Source: Proteiniphilum sp. UBA4084 (GTDB lineage: Bacteria > Bacteroidota > Bacteroidia > Bacteroidales > Dysgonomonadaceae). Taken from it: DNA of 28,650 bases. The stretch is taken from assembly GCA_002383605.1 (NCBI GenBank), contig DFYK01000098.1:5213-33862 (forward strand), given 5' to 3'. Both the position numbers and the translations under genes were made by a program. Shown one piece after another: positions 9,252-17,195 of this stretch; within the stretch, counting starts at the first letter, position 1; every line of letters starts with the position of its first letter. The notes beneath the pieces were generated by a model. It worked only from the letters and a program-made list of their open reading frames with translations, was not told the DNA's origin and searched no databases.

Positions 9252-12200
9252 ATGAAAAAAATATTTTTATTATTTACAGTAATTGCTTTATCGTTCAGTG
9301 CGTGGGCACAGAACAAAACAATTGACATCGCCGGTGTGGTGATGGATGACAAGGGGGAAACGTTGATCGGTGTCTCCATCATGGTAAAAGGGACAACCTC
9401 AGGGATAGTGACCGATTATGACGGAAGATTCCGGATCAATAATATCCCGGCCGGCTCCACATTGATATATTCCTACATAGGGTATAAACCACTCGAAGAA
9501 ACTTACAATGAAAGCCAGAGTCAACTCCGTATTGGAATGTCAACTGATGTGAGTGAACTGGACGAAGTGGTGGTTACTGCCAGAGGTACACAACGTAAAG
9601 TATCGGTAGTGGGAGCCATTACCAGTGTTCAACCCGATGAACTGCAGGTTCCGGCTACATCGGTATCCAATATGTTGGGCGGACGAGTCCCGGGCATTAT
9701 CTCAGTCACTCGTACCGGTGAACCGGGTCAGGACTTCTCTGAGTTTTGGATTCGTGGTATCAGTACCTTTGGAGCGAACCAGGGAGCTCTCGTGCTTGTT
9801 GATGGCATCGAGGGCAACCTCAATGATATTGATCCGGCTGACATTGAAAGCTTTTCCATCTTAAAAGATGCATCTGCTACGGCGGTTTACGGTGTACGAG
9901 GAGCAAATGGAGTTGTCATCGTCACAACCAAACGTGGTAGAGCAGGAAAAATGCGTATCAATGTTAAATCGAATGCAACCTACTCATATTCTCCAAGGAT
10001 GCCCGAATACACCGACGCATATCAGTATGCCTTGCTTGCAAATGAAGCAAGAGCAGTCAGGAACAACAATCCCCTCTATACACCCACTGATCTGGAACTC
10101 TACAGAACCGGACTCGATCCGGATCTATATCCGAATGTAAGCTGGAGAGATGTGATTTTGAAAGATTATTCATGGAATAACCAGCATCATGTCGGATTAT
10201 CTGGTGGAGGTGAAGCTGCACGTTATTATGTAAGTGTGGGACTTCTCAATAGTGAAGCACTTTTCAAACAAGATGCCAATTCTCCTTTCAGTGCGAATGT
10301 AGACTACAATAAGTTAAACTTCAGGGCGAACGTAGATGCCAACGTCACAAAATCAACGCTTCTCTCACTTAATATAGAGACCGTTTTTATTTCACAAAAT
10401 TCTCCTGGTTTTGGTGATAATAACAATGCCTTATGGTCGGCTCAGGCAAACCTACCACCTAATCTTGTTCCGGTGAGGTACTCCAATGGTATGCTCCCTG
10501 CTTATGGAGTAAATGCAGATCAGATGTCACCTTATGTGCAGTTAAACTACACAGGATACAAAAATATAGAACGATACACCACAAAGACCAACCTGAAGTT
10601 AGACCAGGACTTAAGCATGATTCTGGATGGTCTTTCCATACAGGGATTATTTTCACTAACAACAAATGGACTTCATACCGTACATAATTCCATGAGACCC
10701 GATCTATATTTTGCCGATCCCAAAGTGGGACGCAATCCGGATGGTTCGCTCCTGACCGAGAGAAGGGTTACAAAAGAAGATCTGACGGCCACACAGGCTT
10801 CCGCATCTGACAGGCAATACTACATTGAAGCCCAGATAAACTACAACAAGGTATTCAACGAGGATCACCGTGTTACCGGATTGATTCATGCCTACCGGCA
10901 GGACTCCAAAAACAGCGGATGGGGTGATGGCATCTTTACCGTGATTCCACAGCGCTATCAGGCTTACTCTGGCAGAGCCACCTATTCATACAAAGACACC
11001 TATATGATAGAATCAAACATAGGTTATACCGGTTCCGAAAACTTCAACAGAGAAAGCCGTTATGGAGTTTTCCCATCTATTGCCCTGGGATGGGTACCCA
11101 CCCAATATAAATGGGTCAACGACAATATTCCGTTTTTAAATTATCTCAAATTTAGAGGATCATATGGGGAGGTTGGTAATGATCGATTGGTAGATAGCAA
11201 TCGGAATAAAATACGGTTCCCCTATCTCACAATTGTTGGTGGCGTTAATTCAGGCATATGGGGTGGGTCAGCTATTGCTGAAACCCAGATTGGGGCTCAG
11301 AACATGGAATGGGAAACTACGTCAAAATTCGACTTGGGAATTGATGGAAAATTTTTCAACAATAAGATCGATTTTACAGTAGACTTCTACCGTAACAAGA
11401 CAACCGGTATTTTCCAAAAGAGAGAAAGTATTCCGCTTGAGTCAGGATTAAATGCGACACTTCCGTTTGCGAATATCGGCTCAATGAAATCATGGGGTTT
11501 CGATGGAAATGCTTCTTTTTTCCAAAAGATCAACAATGACATGAACTTCACAGTACGTAGCAATTTCACGCTGGCACGAAATGAAGTTGATTACTGGGAA
11601 CAGTCTGGAATCAACTATCCCTATCAATCCTACACCGGAGTCCCATATGGCGTGATGCGTGGTCTGATTGCAGAAGGATTGTTCAAGGATGAAGATGACA
11701 TCCTGAGTAGTCCCAAGCAAACTTATATGGAAAAAGTATTACCGGGCGACATCAAATACAAAGATGTGAATGGCGACGGTGTAGTGGATGATGACGATAT
11801 TGTGCCCCTCTCCTATTCCAACATACCTCAGTTACAGTATGGATTTGCATTAGAATATAACTATAAAAACTTTCGTATCAGCGGATTGTTGGAAGGCGTG
11901 AAAGACGTGGAGTTTTTCCTGGGTGGCAACGGATACTATCCCTTCGCAGGTGGATCTACCGGTAACCTCCTGAGTATCGTAGCGGATCAGAAAAATCGCT
12001 GGACACCGGCATCCTACTCAGGAGATCCCGCGACAGAGAATCCCAATGCAAGATTTCCCCGCCTCACCTATGGAGTCAACCAGAATAACAATCGTCAATC
12101 CACCTTCTGGTTAATCGATGGCAGTTACCTCCGTCTAAAAAATGTGGAAATCTCTTATACACTACCTCAAAGCTGGTTGAAAAGATCAAAAATATTTGAA

Positions 12201-12341
12201 TCTATATCCGTAAGTCTGATTGGGGACAATTTGCAAGTATGGGATAAAGTGAAACTCTGGGATCCGGCACAGGCTTCTGATAACGGTGCTGTATACCCGC
12301 TGCAGAGAAGATACACAGTTCAGTTATATGCAACATTCTAA
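9252..12341 (+). CDS. susC-like: SusC-like TonB-dependent outer-membrane transporter (PUL-1)
   Basis: 1029 aa from ATG 9252. An in-frame upstream start at 9192 would overlap the previous gene and push the signal peptide (MKKIFLLFTVIALSFSAWAQ) inside the protein, so 9252 is preferred. A CarboxypepD_reg-like domain (about 24-100) leads to the TonB-box-like DEVVVTA (104-110). The plug (about 111-230) carries IRGISTFG, LVLVDGIEGN and LKDASATAVYGVRGANGVVIVTTK. A 22-strand barrel ends in YTVQLYATF. A Ca-site-like loop DVNGDGVVDDDD is typical of SusC proteins. The protein imports oligosaccharides with energy from TonB/ExbBD under a SusD lid. It lies 20 bp after the lipoprotein gene and 11 bp before SusD, so all are in one operon. 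Confidence 0.97.
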   Translation: MKKIFLLFTVIALSFSAWAQNKTIDIAGVVMDDKGETLIGVSIMVKGTTSGIVTDYDGRFRINNIPAGSTLIYSYIGYKPLEETYNESQSQLRIGMSTDVSELDEVVVTARGTQRKVSVVGAITSVQPDELQVPATSVSNMLGGRVPGIISVTRTGEPGQDFSEFWIRGISTFGANQGALVLVDGIEGNLNDIDPADIESFSILKDASATAVYGVRGANGVVIVTTKRGRAGKMRINVKSNATYSYSPRMPEYTDAYQYALLANEARAVRNNNPLYTPTDLELYRTGLDPDLYPNVSWRDVILKDYSWNNQHHVGLSGGGEAARYYVSVGLLNSEALFKQDANSPFSANVDYNKLNFRANVDANVTKSTLLSLNIETVFISQNSPGFGDNNNALWSAQANLPPNLVPVRYSNGMLPAYGVNADQMSPYVQLNYTGYKNIERYTTKTNLKLDQDLSMILDGLSIQGLFSLTTNGLHTVHNSMRPDLYFADPKVGRNPDGSLLTERRVTKEDLTATQASASDRQYYIEAQINYNKVFNEDHRVTGLIHAYRQDSKNSGWGDGIFTVIPQRYQAYSGRATYSYKDTYMIESNIGYTGSENFNRESRYGVFPSIALGWVPTQYKWVNDNIPFLNYLKFRGSYGEVGNDRLVDSNRNKIRFPYLTIVGGVNSGIWGGSAIAETQIGAQNMEWETTSKFDLGIDGKFFNNKIDFTVDFYRNKTTGIFQKRESIPLESGLNATLPFANIGSMKSWGFDGNASFFQKINNDMNFTVRSNFTLARNEVDYWEQSGINYPYQSYTGVPYGVMRGLIAEGLFKDEDDILSSPKQTYMEKVLPGDIKYKDVNGDGVVDDDDIVPLSYSNIPQLQYGFALEYNYKNFRISGLLEGVKDVEFFLGGNGYYPFAGGSTGNLLSIVADQKNRWTPASYSGDPATENPNARFPRLTYGVNQNNNRQSTFWLIDGSYLRLKNVEISYTLPQSWLKRSKIFESISVSLIGDNLQVWDKVKLWDPAQASDNGAVYPLQRRYTVQLYATF

Positions 12342-12352
12342 TTTATACAACA

Positions 12353-14320
12353 ATGAAAATAATCAGCATACATAGTAAAAATATAGTAACCTTATTGGTT
12401 ATCCTGTTTTTGGGAACCAGCTTTTTTTCCTGTAAAGATTTTCTGGATGTGGATGACTATTTCAAGCACACTACCCAGCTGGATTCTGTTTTTCAAAGAA
12501 AAGAACAGGTTGAACAGTATATAAGGGGAGCAGCCAGTTTTCTTCCCAATGAGGGTAATCTGTGGACAAATGCATCTACTCCCTTTCAGGGAGCGTCCGA
12601 TGAAAATTTCACCTCATTTAACGATGACCGACACGCAGCCATTAAATTCCTGCTTGATGAAATAACCGAGTTTAGCACTCAGTTTAACAATTATGCCAAT
12701 TATTACACCGGTATCAGAAGAGCATCAATCGTATTACAGCGTATCAATGAGGTACAAGATATTTCTGATCTAGACAGACGTGACTTCATGGGAAGATGTT
12801 ACTTTCTGAGGGGTTATTACTATTATCAGTTGCTGTTGCAATACGGCCCGATACCCATTATGCCGGATGAACCCTTCAATGTGGATACAAGCGTGGAGGA
12901 GATGTCCAGAGAAAGAGGGACTTATGATGAATGTGTGGATTACATTTGCGAGAATATGGAGCTGGCGTCAGAACTTCTCTATGCGGAGAGATCGATGGAG
13001 GATATTTCACTGCCTACCAAAGGCGCAGCATTATCAGTCATTTCTCGTGTAAGATTGTATGCAGCCAGTCCCTGGTTTAACGGAGGTAGCGGAGGTTTGT
13101 ATTCCGACTGGAAACGAACGAGTGACGGTGCCCATTTCATCAGTCAGAACGTGGACAATGAGAAGTGGGGTAAAGCTGCCGTTGCAGCCAAAAGGGTGAT
13201 TGACATGAATCAGTATGCACTTCATACTTCACAAAAGAAAACTGATACGAAGGCTTTGCCGGAAGTTGTGATGGAGGCATACAATGAAATGCCCATCAGT
13301 TCATTCAATCCACAGGAAATTGATCCATATCGCTCCTATTCGGAAGTATTTAATGGAGACATTTCACTTTCCATGAATAATGAAATCATCTACTCTTGCT
13401 ATCCCACACAAAGTGGGAAAGATTCACCTGCGGGAATAGCCATGCCGGCACTTATGGGCGGAATGAACGGATTAAATCTTACCCAGGATGTCTCCGATGC
13501 ATTTTATATGGAGGATGGAACACCATATACTGCCCCGGAAGCAGCTTATGAAGCCATTGGCATTGGAAAGAGCTTTTCAGGATATACCTTATCTGGCAGA
13601 GCTGCAAAAATGCACAATAACAGGGAAATGCGCTTCTACGTTTCTATAGGCTTCAACCATGCCATATGGCCAAATGCCTCTTACACCGGATCTAGTAATC
13701 TGAAAAATCTGGAGGTTCAGTATTATGCCGATGGAAATGCAGGTCCTCCTGCAAATTTTGCAGTAGACTATAATCACTCCGGTTATACCAGCAAGAAATA
13801 TATAAACTCAGAAGATATCATCACCAATGGATCCATCCGTCCCAAAGCTTTCCCCATCTTCCGTTATGCCGAAACATTGCTGAACTATGCAGAAGCGTTG
13901 AATGAACTGGAGGAAAGTTACAGTGAAGGTAATGTTACTGTCAATGGCAGAGATGAGGCTGAAATACTGAATGCTTTCAATCAGATACGATACCGCGCAG
14001 GTTTACCCGGATTAACCGCTCTCCCTTCTCAGGCTGAAATGCGTGAACTGATAAAAGCTGAACGACGCATTGAATTCAACTGTGAAGGACATCGTTACCA
14101 TGATATCCGCAGATGGGGTCAAGCATATGAAGCTTATAACCGCCCCGTACTTGGAATGAATATCAAGGCCAGAATGTCTGAACGGGAAATATTCTATACA
14201 ATCACTACACTGACCGATGATAAGGCCAGAAGATATTTTGATTATAAAAACTACTTTTATCCAATCCCAAAATCGGCTCTGAATAGAAACGACAAACTGA
14301 AACAGAACCCCGGATGGTAA
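12353..14320 (+). CDS. susD-like: SusD-like RagB/SusD surface lipoprotein (PUL-1)
   Basis: 655 aa, larger than the usual 500-600. The signal peptide ends in FFSC with Cys27, followed by KDFLD, the classic SusD surface-export start. The helical TPR core includes RRASIVLQRINEV and FLRGYYYYQLLLQYGPIPIM. The C-terminal RagB/SusD part includes RYAETLLNYAEALNEL, ERRIEFNCEGHRYHDIRRWG and the closing FYPIPKSALNRNDKLKQNPGW. SusD forms a hinged lid over its SusC partner and captures the glycan. It starts 11 bp after SusC and ends 15 bp before the next lipoprotein gene. The substrate cannot be deduced from the sequence. Confidence 0.96.
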   Translation: MKIISIHSKNIVTLLVILFLGTSFFSCKDFLDVDDYFKHTTQLDSVFQRKEQVEQYIRGAASFLPNEGNLWTNASTPFQGASDENFTSFNDDRHAAIKFLLDEITEFSTQFNNYANYYTGIRRASIVLQRINEVQDISDLDRRDFMGRCYFLRGYYYYQLLLQYGPIPIMPDEPFNVDTSVEEMSRERGTYDECVDYICENMELASELLYAERSMEDISLPTKGAALSVISRVRLYAASPWFNGGSGGLYSDWKRTSDGAHFISQNVDNEKWGKAAVAAKRVIDMNQYALHTSQKKTDTKALPEVVMEAYNEMPISSFNPQEIDPYRSYSEVFNGDISLSMNNEIIYSCYPTQSGKDSPAGIAMPALMGGMNGLNLTQDVSDAFYMEDGTPYTAPEAAYEAIGIGKSFSGYTLSGRAAKMHNNREMRFYVSIGFNHAIWPNASYTGSSNLKNLEVQYYADGNAGPPANFAVDYNHSGYTSKKYINSEDIITNGSIRPKAFPIFRYAETLLNYAEALNELEESYSEGNVTVNGRDEAEILNAFNQIRYRAGLPGLTALPSQAEMRELIKAERRIEFNCEGHRYHDIRRWGQAYEAYNRPVLGMNIKARMSEREIFYTITTLTDDKARRYFDYKNYFYPIPKSALNRNDKLKQNPGW

Positions 14321-14335
14321 ACACATAAACAGATT

Positions 14336-15259
14336 ATGATTATGAGAAAATTTCAATTATATGGTATATTTTTTCTGGCTGCATCGCTTCTATTTACTGC
14401 ATGCGAAGCCATCGATCCGTTAGCGACAGAACAATATCAGAAAGAGATCTACATCATTGGATCCTACAAGGATGTATTAGAATCTAATTTGCCTTACGGT
14501 GAGAATGAAGAATCATATGTATCCATTGCAGTGAGCGGCTCACAACGGATAGACCGCGATGTGATTGTAAAACTCAGACACAACGACGAGATTATCGAAT
14601 GGTATAATGATAAATATATGCTGGATGCACCTGTTAAATATCAGCGTCTGAATCCGGAATTGATAAACATTCCTTCCTGGTCGACTACCATTAAATCTGG
14701 TGAAATTTATGCACATCTACCCTTTACCGTGAATAGTACAGGCTTACATTGTGACTCTCTTTATGCGATTAGTTTCGAGATCGAGTCTGTCTCCGAGTAC
14801 ATGAAATCAGAAGAGGATACGTCCCTGATTTTGACACTTAAGCTTACAAACAACTATTCGGGTACCTACCAGCTGGAAGCAACCAGAAGTAGTTTGTCTA
14901 AAGATGAAAACGGAGAGTGGAAAGAAGTGGGGCTCCCGGTACCTGTTAGTATTCAACGTAACCTCACTGCGGTTTCACCTGACAAGGTGAGGTTCTTTCA
15001 CGAGAAACAAAAAGAAACCTATAACGACTATGTACATTCATGGGATCCGGGAGGCGATTATTTCCGGGCAATAAATAACTACTGTGTCACATTCGAACGA
15101 ATTGGAGATACCAATAACTTCAAGGTTGAACCATGGGTATCAATGAATATCCTGGATGGAGAAGCCACCTATGGAGAAAAAGGCTTCACATTCTGGTATG
15201 ATTACATACAGGGTAATAACCGTTTCCGCATGAAAGGTACATTTACCAAGTCAAACTAA
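14336..15259 (+). CDS. SusE-position lipoprotein, DUF1735/DUF4361-like
   Basis: 307 aa. ATG 14336 and ATG 14342 (MRKFQLYG) are both possible. The lipobox is LLFTAC, followed by EAID. The N-terminal half (YQKEIYIIGSYKDVLES...YVSIAVSGS...VIVKLRHND) looks like the DUF1735 beta domain. The C-terminal half (FRAINNYCVTFERIGDTNNFKVEPW...FWYDYIQGNNRFRMKGTF) looks like DUF4361. Such two-domain lipoproteins occupy the SusE place after SusD in many PULs and are thought to be surface glycan-binding proteins. It is the last gene of PUL-1: a stem-loop and intrinsic terminator follow. The domain names are from pattern recognition; the binding role is inferred. Confidence 0.8.
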   Translation: MIMRKFQLYGIFFLAASLLFTACEAIDPLATEQYQKEIYIIGSYKDVLESNLPYGENEESYVSIAVSGSQRIDRDVIVKLRHNDEIIEWYNDKYMLDAPVKYQRLNPELINIPSWSTTIKSGEIYAHLPFTVNSTGLHCDSLYAISFEIESVSEYMKSEEDTSLILTLKLTNNYSGTYQLEATRSSLSKDENGEWKEVGLPVPVSIQRNLTAVSPDKVRFFHEKQKETYNDYVHSWDPGGDYFRAINNYCVTFERIGDTNNFKVEPWVSMNILDGEATYGEKGFTFWYDYIQGNNRFRMKGTFTKSN

Positions 15260-15289
15260 ACAGTGTTATTTGTCTATCCAAGTCCGGTA

Positions 15290-15357
15290 TCTCCTTATAT
15301 TTTCCTTATGTTTCACTTATGTTTTCATAAACCAAATATAAGGGATATATAAGGAAT
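15290..15357. repeat. Large imperfect AT-rich stem-loop between convergent operons
   Basis: Arms 15290-15313 and 15334-15357 pair at about 19 of 24 positions, with iterated CCTTAT on the left and ATAAGG on the right. The loop holds a second perfect hairpin, TTATG-TTTT-CATAA (15317-15330). It lies about 30 bp after the last PUL-1 gene and about 40 bp before the intrinsic terminator. It could be a 3' end stabiliser, a transcription barrier for the convergent operon, or the remnant of a small inverted-repeat element. Confidence 0.55.
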
Positions 15358-15396
15358 ATTTGAGGATGGTTTGACCGAAACCCCGACCGGGGCAAG

Positions 15397-15440
15397 TCCA
15401 CCATTGCTTTACTGTCAGGTAATCCAATGGTGGATTTTTT
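15397..15440 (+). terminator. Intrinsic terminator of PUL-1
   Basis: Perfect 10-bp arms TCCACCATTG (15397-15406) and CAATGGTGGA (15425-15434) enclose an 18-nt loop and are followed directly by a run of seven T. It fits a rho-independent terminator on the plus strand. The T-run reaches the stop codon of the convergent arabinanase gene (15440-15442). Read from the minus strand there is no T-tract after the stem, so it should act in one direction only. Confidence 0.85.
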
Positions 15441-17110
15441 TATTTCAACTTCTTGCCCCAGTAGGTGGCATTCAGATTTTTTTCCGTGCCTGCATATACC
15501 AGTGTAACACAGCGGGGATTGGCTTCCCAGTCCACCTCACGTTCCACGCATACAATGACGTTATCCAAGGTAAGTTGCTTTTTAGATGCATTGAAACTCC
15601 AATTTCCTGTGAGCGCACCCGACAGGGTGCCGTTGGCATGGAGGGTTAAGGAGGTAGCCCTGTTTTGTTGTCCGTATGTATACCCCAGTTTGAGATGCTC
15701 CCATGTTCGCACCAGTGAATCCTCGGTGATGATCCCATAATCGGGCACGGCGGCATAACGTTCGGGCAATGCAAGCGGCCAGAGGTTGTCGGGTTCAGCA
15801 GGAGAGGCCGGGCACCACACAATGCGGCGTACATGTCCCATCATGATGGCATTGGAGTATGGGTTGCCACCCACGTTGGCAGGCAATCGTCCCTGCGACA
15901 TATAGAACCATTCGTTGCTGTTTTCCTTTTGAAAGATGGCACAATGTGATATACCCACCCATCCGTTGCTGAGATTGAATCTGTATGGATGCGTGACAAT
16001 GGGATAGCTGTCTCCACGACCGTTGGTAAAGTTGCGTCCGGTGATATCGAGGTAGGGACCCTCGATATTTGCACTCCGTACCACACGCGTGTTGTAGGGC
16101 ACGTCGAGTCCATCGTAAGCCAGAAACAGATAGTAGTAGCCATCCTTGTAAATGATCTCGGGTGCTTCACTCCCTTGCCAGCGCGACGAAGCATTCCGTG
16201 TACCTATCCTCACACCATAACGGGCTGTAAGTTCACTTGTACTGTCGGCGTAAGGCTCTCCCAACTTATTGATCGGTTTACCGGTGATGGCATTCACTTC
16301 CAGAAGCGCAAAGCCACTGTGCCATGAACCATGTATAAGCCAGTGTTTTCCTCCCGGATCAACTATATAGGCAGGGTCAATGGCATTGTAATAGAAATAG
16401 GCATTCCAGTCCGACAAGCTCGAGCGACTGTAATTCATACCCCGGTCTGAGGAGGAGGTGGTCACAAATCCCTTATCGGTCCACACCGCCCCGGCCGGAT
16501 CAGTCGATTCACACATCCCGATAAATGCCCGCTCCGTCCAGCTCCCGTCGAAGTTGGCAGCGGTATTGGCTTTGCCACTTTTGATGTAATTATCGATGAT
16601 GATGCAGTAGTACATGCGCAGGATCTCTTGTCCTCCCACGGTAACCCGGCGCACCACCGGCGCCCAGTAGCCGTAGTTGATGCTCGCCTTGGGAATCGCT
16701 TCGAGTCCCATGCGCGAACGGATGGCGTTGAGCGAATCGGCCACCCAGACGGGAGGATCATAAAAGGGTCCCCCAACCCATTCCCAATTCACCAGATCGG
16801 TGGAACGTTTCCCCTGAAAATGACCATGTCCATCGTGCTCGTTGCCATACGATGCATCGGTACCATACATGTAGTAGTAACCTTTGTAATGAGCAACAGA
16901 GGGGTCGTGTACATTGGCCAGGTTCCACTGACTGCGCTTCGACCAGGAGGCTATCGCCGAATAATCGTCGGCATAAGTCGGTATGCTCCAGTCGGGGTTG
17001 GGATTGGGTTTGGGTTTTTCCCCTCCGGGAATATCTTCATCTTTCCCACACCCTGTGAGCCACAGGGTTGTTACATAGATAAATAAAAAAAACAAATATG
17101 GCTGTCTCAT
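15440..17110 (-). CDS. GH43 endo-arabinanase-like surface lipoprotein
   Basis: 556 aa. The lipobox is WLTGC (Cys21), followed by GKDED and a Pro-rich linker, so it is probably anchored at the cell surface. The GH43 propeller (about 60-430) has the base Asp69 (NVHDPSV), the pKa modulator Asp245 (NAIDPAYIVDP), the acid Glu315 (GSEAPEIIYKDGYYYLF) and the central metal-site His389 (GISHC). A C-terminal beta domain (about 465-556, ending NATYWGKKLK) matches the two-domain layout of endo-alpha-1,5-arabinanases such as B. subtilis Abn2. Expected action is internal cleavage of arabinan to oligosaccharides for the adjacent SusCD pair. It lies 85 bp after SusD, with a stem-loop between, and is last in PUL-2. 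The family and catalytic residues are clear; arabinan specificity is a strong inference. Confidence 0.92.
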   Translation of the reverse strand: MRQPYLFFLFIYVTTLWLTGCGKDEDIPGGEKPKPNPNPDWSIPTYADDYSAIASWSKRSQWNLANVHDPSVAHYKGYYYMYGTDASYGNEHDGHGHFQGKRSTDLVNWEWVGGPFYDPPVWVADSLNAIRSRMGLEAIPKASINYGYWAPVVRRVTVGGQEILRMYYCIIIDNYIKSGKANTAANFDGSWTERAFIGMCESTDPAGAVWTDKGFVTTSSSDRGMNYSRSSLSDWNAYFYYNAIDPAYIVDPGGKHWLIHGSWHSGFALLEVNAITGKPINKLGEPYADSTSELTARYGVRIGTRNASSRWQGSEAPEIIYKDGYYYLFLAYDGLDVPYNTRVVRSANIEGPYLDITGRNFTNGRGDSYPIVTHPYRFNLSNGWVGISHCAIFQKENSNEWFYMSQGRLPANVGGNPYSNAIMMGHVRRIVWCPASPAEPDNLWPLALPERYAAVPDYGIITEDSLVRTWEHLKLGYTYGQQNRATSLTLHANGTLSGALTGNWSFNASKKQLTLDNVIVCVEREVDWEANPRCVTLVYAGTEKNLNATYWGKKLK

Positions 17111-17129
17111 CTCTGTGCTGTTTATGAGA

Positions 17130-17175
17130 AGACTTCCTTACCAGACTTATATAGGAGAGGTCGATAAGGAAGTCT
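17130..17175 (-). other. Intercistronic stem-loop between SusD and the endo-arabinanase gene
   Basis: A perfect 11-bp inverted repeat, AGACTTCCTTA (17130-17140) and TAAGGAAGTCT (17165-17175), has a 24-nt loop in the 85-bp gap. Neither strand shows a T-tract after the stem, so it is not a standard terminator. It may protect the upstream susCD message from 3' decay or mark a processing point, giving unequal levels of transporter and enzyme. Confidence 0.65.
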
Positions 17176-17195
17176 CTAAGATAAGTGAATGTTTT

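Noticed and set aside
15380..15391. CCCC-GACC-GGGG mini hairpin before the PUL-1 terminator
   Set aside because: The stem is only 4 bp and the minus strand has just three T after it, too weak to call a terminator for the arabinanase gene.
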